Positions 37,413-49,800 of a stretch of 64,000 bases of DNA are shown piece by piece (positions within the stretch are counted from its first letter, which is position 1; every line of letters starts with the position of its first letter). Origin of the DNA: Acanthaster planci (Eukaryota; Echinodermata; Asteroidea; Valvatida; Acanthasteridae); contig NW_019091362.1 in NCBI RefSeq assembly GCF_001949145.1, positions 6,996,297 through 7,060,296 of the forward strand, in the 5' to 3' direction. Under the pieces are notes generated by a model. That model worked only from the letters and a program-made list of their open reading frames with translations. It was not told where the DNA came from and searched no databases. Made by a program: the position numbers and the translations under genes.

Positions 37413-40016
37413 TACATGGGACAACAGATTCACTGAGAAGTGCCAAACTGGAAAATTTAAAAGGAAAAGATTTCATGAATTTCACAGTAGTTGTACGTGT
37501 ATCTTGTCTGCAAAACCAAACTTTAATGCATCACCGAGCACGTCTAGATCCGTTGCCCTGATCTCTAGAGGCACACTCCATATTTTGCTTAATAATGCCA
37601 AACGCCTTCGGGGACATCAAGTTTATTGATCCGTGTATGGAGCGCTTGAAATCTCACAGCTCGTCAATAATTCTGCACAATGGATTTCCATTTTATGCGA
37701 ACTCGTGTTACCCTTGTGGCTATACTTTTTCGGTGCCAGCCCCCAACGGGCATGCAATTAACCCGGTTGTGAGCCAACATGAGTACAGCTTTCCCCCGTA
37801 GCATGCATGCAGATAAGGTGATCACATAACTCTGGTGACACAAATGGCCGAATTGCTTATCGTTTAATTGACACAAAATACATGTACATGTACAAACCAA
37901 TGTAAATTTTGTGTGGGCTGGATATACAGGCAGAGTACATGTACTGTATGTCTAGATATTAGCATATAAATATCAACTTTTCACATAAATATTGATTTTG
38001 ATAAGATTTCATATTGTAAATTTGAACCGGTGTAAATTGCACTTTTATTTTGTGGTTAAATTAAACCCTTTTACATAATACTTCTGTTTAAACTGAAAAT
38101 GTAGTAAAGTTTGGTACATGGGTATTTTTCTTTTTCCAGAGGGCACTTACAGTACATGTACATGGAATGCAGACAGCAAAAAATTAAACAGAAAAGAAGA
38201 AATAAAAAGTCTACTAAGTCATCAGCTTTTTGCAGATCTCTTTAAAATGAGAATAAATCTATGGTTTCAGATTGCAAGTCAATACATGTATGCACATGTA
38301 CATGTACTTGTTTGTGTACCGGTAGGATGGTGCCAACAGCAGCAACTTGATGATGCAATCACACTCAACACTGCATGAACCTCTGAGTGCAGGTGGAATC
38401 ACACGTATTGCACACTTGGCAAGCATTGAGCCACGTGGCACTTCACACAAGCATTCACTGCACATGAACAGTACATTAATGTGCACTCTAGAGGTCACTT
38501 TCAAGTCAGGTCATTGGAAGATTTGACATGGAGTAGAGCCATATAGGTTCAAGCTGGTGAAAGTGGTAAGTGAATAACCCCCCCAAAAAAAGCTTTTCAT
38601 CAGCACAAGTACAGTCAAACAGAACAGTAATTATGAAAAAAAAAAACGATGTGGCTCCACTGCTGACAAATAATAGTTTTGTGTTTTTTTTTAAATTTTT
38701 CATGGTTGGTGTACGAGTATAAGAATTGCCCATTTGATTAACTTTAAGCCAAATGAAAACCAAAAACTTGATTTCTCAAGTGAGTTTTATGCATACTTAT
38801 ATGATTGATTTTTACTTTGTAATATTATTCTCAGTTTTAAGCTGTAGTCATTTAAAATTTGGCTGCGACACATTTTGCAAGTGACTAATTTAAATATCAA
38901 TTTATGTTTAGTGGTGTCTTTCTCTTTGATGTGTATATTTACCCTTACATGTATGTGCACTTTCACTTTGGAATGTACATGTATTCGGTTGTTTGCTTTA
39001 TTTTATTTAAATTTTTGTGACAATTGAAAATTAAGATAACATATACATGTACCACTAGGCTTAAAACTTAACAAATTAGACCCCCTCCAAAAAGAAAGTG
39101 CAGGCCAGCAGTTAACCATAGAATCCATTTTCGATTGGTCCACTTCATGTTGATATTGTTTGATATTCTACATGTACATGTAATTATTATCAGCATGTAC
39201 ATGTTCTTGGGTACACACTCTACTGTATCTGCGTGCATGTGCCTGTACTACAAAACACGTGTACACTGTGCAAAATATTACGAAATATTTGTAAGTTGTA
39301 CAGATCTGTTTATTGATTACATGTGATCAAGTGTGAGGTATGTCAGGATTCTTCCTGATTTCAGGATTTTTTTCACACAGATTTTCCTGATTGCAGGATT
39401 TTTCGAACAATCTCAAGTTTCAAAATCTGGAAAATCCTAAGCTTTCTTCAAAGGTGTTTTTACTTATGAAAGTTAATTTAGATTACAAGAAGTTAGTATT
39501 TTGAAGGTCCGTCTAGGCAAACAATGTAAACAATCTTATGCTGCTGTGTCACCCTCAAACCCACAGGTGATTATTTCGTGGATACTTTGTTTTTCTCACA
39601 TCTCATCCATGTGTGATGTTTTACTGTCACTTCATTCATGAAAACTTGAAGGAACATATATTTCATGTGTCTGGTTTTTATATCAAGAAGATAGACATGC
39701 ACCTGTCCTGTGGCACACCAGTATTTACATGAGTCCTTTCTCAGCCCAGCTCCATTCATTCCAGAGCATTCCAGAGATGACTGGAGATAACCGTGTGCTT
39801 ACTACATGTACACTCCAGTTTCACCTGCTGACATAAAGCTTTTAAGTCATTGTGTGCAGTGTTCATTACCTGCCAACCTGCCAATAGATACAGAATGGAT
39901 ACCCATGCCTGGTCAGATTTGTCTCCAGTAATGCTTGAGCAGGTTATGATGGATGGTCAGTTGTGTGAAGTGTAGGTTTAAATCTGCATGGGGCACTTTT
40001 TTCAGGGGTCCTTGAG

Positions 40017-40064
40017 CAATCTGTTTAGAGCACTAACCCAAAGGTTAGTGCTCTAAACAGATTG
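40017..40064. repeat. Perfect 22-bp hairpin with a 4-base loop
   Basis: CAATCTGTTTAGAGCACTAACC (40017-40038), loop CAAA, then its exact reverse complement (40043-40064). Non-coding, upstream of CPS1. No flanking duplication recognised. Too short for a typical animal pre-miRNA. Confidence 0.8.
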
Positions 40065-43000
40065 TTTCTTTTCCTGAGTTCCTAGAGGCAAAGAGACCTT
40101 GAAAGGCATTGATATTATAATTACCCTGAAATGGTTCTCTAAATAAAAGAAAAACCTACATGTACTCGACAGGGTTGATACTGTAAATTCAGGGTCCAAA
40201 GTTTTGTTTTTCCTGCGCAATTTGACAGGAAAGTATTGAAATCGACATTAAATTATGTTGATTTATTTGGCAAGTGATTTGCATATTTTAATACTTGATT
40301 TAATCTCTTGTAAATAACAAAATGCATTCTAAATGTACAAAATCATACGCCAGATGTGACAGGGACACAAAAAATTGGACCCCATATCTATAGAGTGACC
40401 TCAGAAAATATTTCTCTTCATGGGCATTCACGTTCAGATAATGAGGAGTTTGCCTTTCTCTGATCTAACGTTGATAGCAAGTGTGAGCAAAGGAACCTAA
40501 TAGGGGTCATCCCCATGCCCTGTACTAAATAGACTGGCAAGATTGTGGTTCAGGTTTAAATCAAAAGTTGTGCAAAGAGACATGAGACTGAGTTTCACCT
40601 AAAGCAGCCTTGTTTGTTTTTTTCTTGCATGTACATGTACATGTATGTAGGCCTATAGTGCATGGTCATTATGATTTCCGGTTAATAAAATGTAGCTATT
40701 CTCTCATCATTTTTGTTTGCATAAAGGTCCCCCCCACCCCCATTAAAAAGAATTAGCATTAGGAGTTCTAGTCAGAAGGCATTTACATTTGTGTGTGTGT
40801 CTATTCAGTTATTAGATGAAGGTTTGAGTGGAGCAAATACCAGTAACAATATGCTTGCTGTACTAATAATTGGAGCTTAGGTCCCTCATCAAAAATTGTG
40901 TGTACTTTAATCACAAATTCTGCACTCCTTAAAAAACCAACCTTGGTCAATATTGATATGCTCAGTACAGGTGAATTATGAAGTAGGTTTGATCTTGACA
41001 TTAGTATGCAATCAATTTCTGTTTTATGTTCATACATGTACCTGCGTCAAGAATTCGTGTGTGGTATATTGAGCCTTAGTTAAAGAAAGGCTGGCTTATT
41101 TGTAGGGTTGGAATTTTTGATTTGGTGAGTCCGTCCCTGTGCAAAAAATGTACTGTACTTGTATAGGCAGTACCTGCCTGTGAATAATGACCATATGTGC
41201 AGGTGAAAGCCTGCATTCAGTGCCATCTCCCTTGCCATTTGTTGAAGTGTTTGCCTGGAATAAGGTGAGGCCGGCCAGTACTTGTGTATTGATGAAAAGG
41301 ATTGCTTTCTGTAAGCACAACTGTCATTATGAATGCCCAGGAGTTTTGGAATATTACGATCAGGATGGCTGAGGCATATTAACGCGTAGGGTGATAAATG
41401 CATGCCCACTTTTTTTTTTTTCCCCCCACTTCTTTTACTCGTATTTTGTCTTGGATGCTGAAGTCTTATTGGTCAGCAACAATCACGCCCAGTTTATGAA
41501 AGATGGTGATAGGTGAAGGAACAAATGGGGGGGGGCATTTTTATGCAAGACAGTCTTGCATAAGAATTACATTACCTCACAAAGACATAGCCACTAGTGT
41601 AGGGGGAAGGGGGGAGAAGTGTTTGGTACAGTGTGGTAAAGCTTCTCAACCTCATGTTCGTCAGGAGAGCGAGCCGACAGCTTTATTCAAGATTTCACTA
41701 TGCCAATTGAATTATTTCCTGCAAAGCAAGTCTCTGTTTTTTTTTTCTTTCTGACTCAAACTAAAAACAGTTGGTGACTGCAGTGATGCAGGATAATGTA
41801 CTTTTTAACCTTCGTAAAGATGCATGCCATCCTGTTGTTCCAATACTAGGTAGAATCTACCTCCATGGTTTTAAAACAGCAATCACCTTTTAAAGTGTCC
41901 TCTTTCATGCTCTTATATTAGTGCTCACCATTCTAGAGCTCCTTAAACTCAGATAAGTGGTGACAGATGTGTCAGTTACATGTACACTGAGAGCAGGCAA
42001 ACTGTGTGATGGTGTAGGGTGATTACTCACTGTGTTTAGAAACCTGATGAGCAATTTTGCAATGACACCACGTGGAGACAGCATGCACTGGCCAATTAAT
42101 GGTCTCCAAACATGTAGGTATCACTGTGATGTCATGAAGTGACTTGCATGGTTGAGTGCTTCCTCATTTTGCTTTTGATTCTTCCCTTTAGGTGCCACTA
42201 TTATAGTAGAAAGTTGGTAAAATATTGATTTGGGACTGGAATGGTTTCCACCTTGTGTGTACCTATGTAAATGTTCAATGTTTCATTGCATATCATTTTT
42301 CACCTGTGCTTTCAGTTAGTAGTCTGTAATGGGCCCTTATGCTGTTCGTATCGGGCACAGATTGTGCCCTGATAACTTTTTTGCATGCTGTGTTATGCTC
42401 ACCTGAGTTGTGTGGAAGGTTGGCATGGTGAATTGATATACATGTACATGTAATGATGTATGTCAGATTGTGTGTCTGTGCTAAATGCACTCTGCATCAG
42501 GAAAACAGTGTTCAGTGTGACAGTTATCGTGAAATCAAATATTTTTGATTCGTTAGCAGTCCATAAGTGACACATTTAAATCCTGCCTAACTGCATGAAG
42601 TTCAGTTTTCAAATTTTGCGAGATCAGCAATTGTATCCCTTTAAAATAAATCGTCAAAATAAAACTTGTTTATTCATTCTCTGAAAAGTCAGTAAATGTC
42701 AGAGTGTGAGCTCCAAGATTTATTTCCACATTCTTAAGATCCAACAAACTGTTGAATCTATAATAAGATTTCCTCTTGGGGTAATACTAACATGTACTTA
42801 AGTTCTAGAACATATGTTATACAAAAGTGCTGCAAACTGCTTTCTGGCTTCAGTGACCTAAAATACAAATCACAAAATATGGAGGGCCTGATGTTCCTAT
42901 CCTAGCAGAATCTTTCTCAAAGGCAAAATGACAAGTAGACTGGGAAAAACCTGACAAGTAGACAAGGTCCCTGCTACTTGTCCTTTTGCCTTTGAGAAAC

Positions 43001-43676
43001 ATTCTGCAAGGATGTACTCGAGTTGTTAAGAGTGTTTTTCAGTGTAGAGATGGCACTTAACATGTAGGTTTTCTTTTCCAAATTTAGCATTATTATACAG
43101 CACCATACGTATGTACATGTACATGTGTTCCTGAACGCATGCTTCTAGTTCTACACACTTCTCTTCAACCATATTATAAGTGTCTGTCCACAGTAAAGCA
43201 GATTCTAACCATGTCTGAGTTTCTAAAAGCCAAGTTTTACAAACCTGGCTGAAGGATTTGCTGAGTGTTTTGTCAAGTATCCTGGTTCACGACTGCTGAC
43301 GCACACACATCGAGCCTTCCTTTTTGTGTATTTGATATATGAGATTGATGCTGGCAGCTTGCCACAGTCTCCTGACAGGTCACCTGGTTATTCAACAGAC
43401 TAAATGGGGGGAAAAACACTAACACCTGAAGGCTTACTATCTTGCTAAGATATATGGCACTGAACCACGAAATTGATTCAGCACTGGTTCTTTAGGTATT
43501 GGGTTGCTGGTAAATTAAGGCCTTGAAAATGTTCTTTTCCCCCTTGCAAATAAATTGTTCGATAATTTTTGCAATTTTTTAGTAGAAATGAGAGAAGAAA
43601 CTTATCAAATGTTGTTAAAATAAATGTTCTTTTTGAAATGACACCTAAGAATAATTAAAAAAACTCTTTTTTTCAG
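40065..43676. other. Upstream flank of CPS1, no coding exon recognised
   Basis: Probably the CPS1 promoter and 5' UTR intron. It contains the 42905-43007 foldback and ACATGTAC tracts (40629-40648, 42437-42453, 43110-43126). I could not identify the first untranslated exon or a core promoter. Confidence 0.45.
42905..43007. repeat. Foldback repeat, 34-bp arms
   Basis: Left arm 42905-42938 and right arm 42974-43007 are reverse complements with 2 mismatches in 34. The left arm begins GCAGAATCTTTCTCAAAGGC. The TGACAAGTAGAC at the end of the left arm recurs as a direct copy in the spacer. Probably a miniature DNA element; no clear target duplication. Confidence 0.7.
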
Positions 43677-43748
43677 ATTTCAGATTTGATTGAGGCTAGG
43701 ACTATGATTTTGTAGGTGTGCATCTGTTGCTGTGTTTTACCATCCAGA
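43677..43748 (+). promoter_or_regulatory. Probable CPS1 5' UTR segment with a 3-codon upstream ORF
   Basis: A strong acceptor (pyrimidine tract then CAG, ending at 43676) precedes the start codon by 72 bases, so exon 1 probably begins at 43677 and an untranslated leader exon lies upstream. Within it is ATG ATT TTG TAG (43704-43715), a Met-Ile-Leu upstream ORF that ends 33 bases before the main ATG and lies in the same frame. Coordinates are read directly; a role in translation control is inferred. Confidence 0.55.
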
Positions 43749-43865
43749 ATGGCGCATCTGACTCGGGTTGCGTCAGCATTGAAACATCAAGTGGGTCCGC
43801 AGCTGGGAAGCCTGAGGCTTCGGTTGCTCTCCACAAGTTCCTCAGCATGGGCTAACCTGGACAAG
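43749..43865 (+). CDS. CPS1: CPS1 exon 1: mitochondrial targeting presequence
   Basis: 39 codons. Residues 1-37 contain Arg6, Lys12, Arg23 and Arg25, several Ser/Leu/Ala, and no acidic residue before Asp38, which is a typical matrix presequence. [10 protein letters not shown] resembles a processing site. The exon ends in phase 0 at GTGAGG. The next exon starts directly with [20 protein letters not shown], aligning with the mature N-terminus of vertebrate CPS1. Matrix targeting is inferred from composition. Confidence 0.93.
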
Positions 43866-46800
43866 GTGAGGGCGGTCTTGAATCAAGTTGATAATTTGTA
43901 ATTAGGTTTAGTGCACGGCTATAAGTACATGTAAACATTGTGACTGTTGTGATCAACTGTCAATGTTTGCTTGTCTTGAATTGGGTTTTCCATGTTTTTG
44001 TGCATTCTGTTCAACAGTTTTTGTTGTAATTTCACAAGATTTTTGAATGAACTCTTTTCATTTTTATTGAAATGTTTAATTTTCTAAAATCAGTAAACTT
44101 AAGGTCGTTCCTATGTATGACGTAGCAAGGAAAATGTCATGTACTCTACATATATTTGTTGCAATGATACTGCCCTTTTATTCAATGTACATGTCCAGTT
44201 TCCTGAAGTTCGAGATTTTTTTGTCATGGACTGAGGGAAAAACAGTCATCTCCAGAATTTCATTGAAAAAGGAGGAAAAGAAGTTTTCTTAAGTACTTAA
44301 TTTGTCCCCTCCCCCCAGCCAGCACAGTTGAAATCCTTCCTGTAGATTACAGATCTTTTCTAGTGGATTGATACTTTCTTCCATCTTCAAAACCTTTCTA
44401 GTTTACAAATTTGATTAGGAATAAATGAAATAAATCTCAATATTTTATGAAATGAGACATTTTTTGCAAACAGTTAAAATGGTTTCGGAGATGTCTTGTA
44501 GCGATAGGTATTGTTGTCAAACATTTTCAGTCACGTTCTTAATTTTTGTACATATATTTGTAAATATTAGCCGAGGTACATGAACGGTGTTCAGTGATAC
44601 TGCTGCTTTGTTGCCAACTAGTATTAAATGACACTGTTGCATTTCCAATAATTACAAATAAGAAGTAACTCAAATGGAAGAGTTCCTTTTGCAAGCCTAA
44701 CCATAATCGCAGCCTCTTTTACAAAAATGAACAATATACTCTGTACGTTTTTCCATGATTAAATGATTGAAAACTGTGTAAGTGTATGCACATGGAGAAG
44801 TTAGTTACTCCTACCGTAATTTGAGTTATGTATGCTATTAATTCCATTTTGAAAGTGGAATAGTTTCTTTTGAAACTGTTCTCTCCACAGCCAAGGCAAG
44901 CCTACTTGGTGCTGGATGATGGCAGTAAATTCAAGGGTTATTCCTTTGGTCATGAGACCTCTGTTACTGGGGAGATGGTCTTCAACACTGGACTTGTCGG
45001 GTAAGAAATATTATATATCACACGTGCCATACCACCGACATACGTGTAACTCTCCCACACCGTGGCTCGGCCTTTTTTAGTATGGGAATCGAGCAGCTTG
45101 GCAAGAAGTAACCTGATAAGGGCAATGTGTTAGATTCTTGATCTTTACCTGCAACCAGGATCACGTTGCATCATTCACTATTTCACCAGCCGTTTCTGTT
45201 TATAGGCCTGTCTTGGCAGTGCGCCTGTAGGGAGACAGCTCTTTGTAAAGAAATCTGGATATCACACATGTAGCTAAATAGTGCAGTACAGAGAACGAAA
45301 AAGAATACCTCATACTCATTTCTTTGACAGTTGGTGTTGACAGACATGAAAAACATGACTACATTCATGTTGTTTCTCTCTCATAGAGTGCTATCAATGT
45401 TTTAAAAACTTAATTATAAATTTATCTTTGGTGGGTTTCGTATTGCACTCGTAGTTTATGTCGTCAATTTTTTTGCAGTTGTGGTTTAGCAGTTGAAGCA
45501 AATTTGCAAAAATCCAAATTTTTTTGATTAGCTATCCAGAGTCCATGACTGACCCCAGCTACCGAGGTCAAATCTTGACCTTGACTTACCCACTTGTGGG
45601 CAACTATGGCGTGCCTGACACAAACATTGAGGATGAGAATGGGCTCAGGATTCATGCGGAATCTGAGAAAATACAGGTGAGAAAAAAAGGGGGTGGGAAT
45701 TCGCATCAATCAATTTTTCAGTGTGGAAAAGATGAAAATCATAAGCTTCAATTTGATACCCAAAATAAATAGTTACTCTTGGGTTACTTTGGGAGGGGGG
45801 CACCATGCAGTGTTGTATTCGAGCCCTTCACAAGTCCCTGTCAGTCCATCACAAGTCCGGGTCCGTCCATCACAAGTCCACCTGAAGTCATTCAGTCTTA
45901 AGCCAATTCACAAGCTATTCAAATGAACTGTGACCAAAGCATTCCTTTGTCATTGTTCACCCTGTTACTTATGACTGGCTTTGTGAGGGGACATGTGACT
46001 GGACTTGTGATGGACTCAATTACAACACTAGCACCATGTACAGAGTCAGTTTTGGGAGGGTCAAATGGAAGGCCATTTTCTCTATTGGAAAATCCTAAGA
46101 AATCCCCCACCAACTTGAATTTCATCATGGGTCTGATGGAGATGTCCACAGAAAATATCTGCAATATATGAAACTTGAGTGTGAAAAGTGTTAAATAATC
46201 TTGCTGCAGAATTTCCTCTCAATCAGTGTAATAATTGCATGCAGCATACAGAATTGTTAGTTCATGTTTTATAGCATTTCTCTTGTACGTCTACTGTTGT
46301 ATTTTGACTAAAAAGCTGATTGTGGTTGTTGAATTGAAATGGCAAGCTCCTTGAACATCTGGTGCTTTCAGCATTTTGCATGAAAGGGCAGTCATAAAGT
46401 GCGAGTGTTCAGTCACACGCAGTTTGACATTTATTCATTCATTCGACGTCTGGTTAACAATCACCGTACATGAACATTCACAGGCATATGCTGAATGTAA
46501 AATTAATTACCAGATTAACGTTGTGTTGTGTCTAAAGAACACTGTAAATGGAAGTTTTAACGTGAGAAAAATAGACAGGACAAAGATGAATGGATTTCCT
46601 GTTTGATTTCCATCACAGATCAGCTACATGTACGTGTATAAATATTTTGTATTTAGTTACACCGTCTCTCATATGAATTAATTTAAAGCTGCTTGATTCA
46701 CAAATCCATTGAAAAGGTGCATTTAATAGAATTTTTATAACAAAAAAGTTGAATACAAATAAATCAGTTTGTATCTAAATATATTTCAAATTCATCAAGG

Positions 46801-49800
46801 CAATTTAATACAATATTTGTTTAATTTTCATATTTTAATTAAATAATTTTCCTGCTTGAAATGCAAAATAAACATAAAAGGGTAAATTTAATTTTTACGG
46901 TTTCCATATGATTCTGCTTTCAAACAAAACTTTACCACAGCTATATTCAGTTTATCCCGTAGACCAAAAATTGCTGAAAGAAAAGGAAATATCCTGCAGT
47001 GAATGATAGAAATCCATTTTAAAAAGTACAAGAATGTTGCAACTTTTTCGGAGTGGAAGCAAATTCGGATATGCCAGCTGCGGCAGTCTGTATTAAATTT
47101 GTAACTATGTAGAATCTCCAAGGTTCTGAAATATTTGCACTTTGTTTTTTCGGAAAACCCTCTAAAATTGTAGCTTTGATTTTCTGGTCTCAGTTTTTTT
47201 TTGGAGTGTGAAATAAAGACTACAAAAATTTCTTTGTGTGTGTAAAAGGTCGACTGAAATCAGTGGGTTCTCTTTTGCATAAGCTTAAAAACAAGCGAAG
47301 ATTTGGGGTACCATGCAAACTTATGGTCTGATGATATCAGGGTTGAATCTGCAGACATACATTGTCTGCATGAAGTTTACCCCATCTGCCAGTTTCCAAG
47401 CAATTACTGACATTTACTGCAAATTCAGCCACTCGCACCAACTGGAAATGCACTGTTCACATTTTAAATATGGCAGATGTGATTGGACATGGCAGAAGAG
47501 CAGATTCATGATTATGAATCTGTGGAGGTATGACATGACAAGGGAACAAATTGGCAGGGGCACAACTGTCTTCTTTAGGGCAGAGTTGATGGCTGTACAA
47601 GTTGGCTAAGGGGTTTGAGGTGACTTGAAAGTGTTATTCTTTCATTGTGTACAGATAACTGGTCTGCTGGTACAAGATTACTCCAAGAGACCCAGCCATT
47701 GGGCCTCTGTCAAGTCCTTGTCTGATTGGTTGACGGAAGAGGGTGTGCCAGCACTTTATGGCATTGACACCAGGATGTTGACCAAGAAGATCCGAGACAC
47801 GGTGAGACAGGACACTTTGTGAAGTCTGTACGTTATCATCCAGACAGAAAAACGAGTTAACCTCAAACTTAATAATGACTCAACCTCAGACTTAAAATGA
47901 ATTAAAACCCCAACCCCCAAGGGCGTACGTAAAATCACATTGAAATTGGAGGATTTGAGACTGTTAGTGTTAACCTCAGGTTTAAGTGGTTGCTCAACAG
48001 ACGCCAGTAAATCCTGGGTAAAGATCATTTCAGCGGCCTGATAATTGATTTGAAGTCTTTTTGTTTATCTCAGGGTACCATTCTTGGCAAGATTGAGTTT
48101 GACGATCAGCCCATTGACTTTGTGGACCACAATGCAAGGAATCTGATAAGTGAGGTGTCCACGACCGAGACTCAAATCTTTGGCAAGGGTAACCCCTACA
48201 AGGTCATTGCAATCGACTATGGAATCAAGAACAACATCATTCGCAGCCTTGTTAAGGTATGCTTCATATTCTGGGCCAAGGTCCAAAATGTTATGTTCAA
48301 GTAGTTGATAGAGTGTTCACATGTGATTTTGGCTCAACGAGTGCCATTTTTGGGGGGAGGGTACTTTCTTGTGCATGGTTCTGACTTGAAATAGGGCAAT
48401 AATACCAACAAAGGGCTGCTAAATGATAGTAGGCAACCACGAGACAGGTCAATAGAAAGGAAATAAAATCCCTAAGCAGTTAGTGTAAAAAGGTGTTCAG
48501 TTAGACAAATTTGTGAACTCTGGTGATAAGAAATAACACAAGTTAAATCGCTGAAACAGCCTGAGTTGCTTAGCAATGTTATTTTTATTTTGTTTCCCAG
48601 AGAGGTGCAGAGGTACACCTGGTTCCATGGGACTACGACGTGACTAAAGACACCTATGATGGCCTCTTCTTATCAAACGGGCCAGGTGATCCAGCCCTAG
48701 CAAATGCAGCCATTGAAAATCTGAGGAAGGTATAAAAGCTGCGTCAGGAACTGTGAAACAACCAGATTTCTAGAAAGCAAGAATATGCCAATTTGGGGGG
48801 AGGGTAGAAGGGTGTCTAATCACACATTTGTTCAAATTTTGAAATTACCGTCTCATAATATGCTCCAGTGTCAAACCAATATTTCAAACAGGGGTTCTCA
48901 AGACTGTCTCTTGCCTTACCAGAAGTTACTGATTACTGTGACAGATAGGACATGTTTTTCCTCTTTGAACACACACCTTATACACGCTTCCCTTTGTGCA
49001 TCAGCTGATATTTGACCAATCCTGACTCAATCCGCCTCGAGCTGAAGTGCACCCCCAATCGGCGAAAGAAAGACAGGTGGTTACAAGCGAGTTCTTGCAC
49101 GCGTTCTGCGTGTATGCAAAGACCACACGTTCCAGAATAAATTTGTTGCATATACTCAGCGTGCTCCGTGTCAAACGCAAATAAACTTTGGTACCTACGA
49201 AGTGAGTTGGTACCACAAGGACTGTCAGTTTCATTTAAAAACACGCCCTCTTTTATTCCACTCAGAACGGATTGTATAAATGTTGGACCTTGGTGATATG
49301 GATCCAATTTCACAGTGCTTCTTAGCACGCGATTTCATGCTTACAGAGGCTCCATGTCTTTCATGGAAACCGTAAGCAGTCAGCACAGCCAAAGGTATGC
49401 TAAACTCGAAGGAAAGATTTGCTTAAACATAGTGACGTACATGTAACGATAGAAATCTCTATGCCTGTGCAACCATGAGCCCTACCAAGCCAAGCGCTGC
49501 CATGAAAAAGGTTAGCAAATTTTTCTGCTAAGTTAAGCACGACTCCTCTGCTAACTGTTAAGCAGCTCCATGATACATGGCCATGGTCTTGACTGGTAAG
49601 TATGCCTCCTATAGTGTTTGCAGAAAGATTACAATAATTTGCCATTTTTCCCTCCAATAGGTGATAGAAGAAGACAAACCCAAACCAGTATTTGGCATAT
49701 GCATGGGCAATCAACTGACGGCATTAGCAGCAGGGGCAAAGTCCTACAAACTGGCTTTGGGCAACAGGTAATAAAACCTCTCTGATAATCAATGAATTGG

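Larger units (their letters stand above)
33050..40000. other. Intergenic sequence rich in ACATGTAC tracts, no coding exon recognised
   Basis: AT-rich DNA with repeated GTACATGTAC-type tracts (notably 33413-33535, 34961-34988, 37324-37412, 38281-38310, 39170-39240), one TTAA-flanked mini-palindrome (35930-35988), a C run (35669-35682) and a short GAGGGCGC inverted pair near 33330-33372. Open frames here are under 90 codons and lack family resemblance. Confidence 0.5.

Noticed and set aside
40017-40064. Possible microRNA precursor
   Set aside because: Stem and loop (48 nt) are too short for an animal pre-miRNA, and perfect pairing without bulges is more typical of a foldback.
43716-43748. Upstream extension of the CPS1 reading frame (CICCCVLPSR)
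   Set aside because: It has no ATG and is bounded by the in-frame stop at 43713-43715; ATG 43749 fits a presequence.
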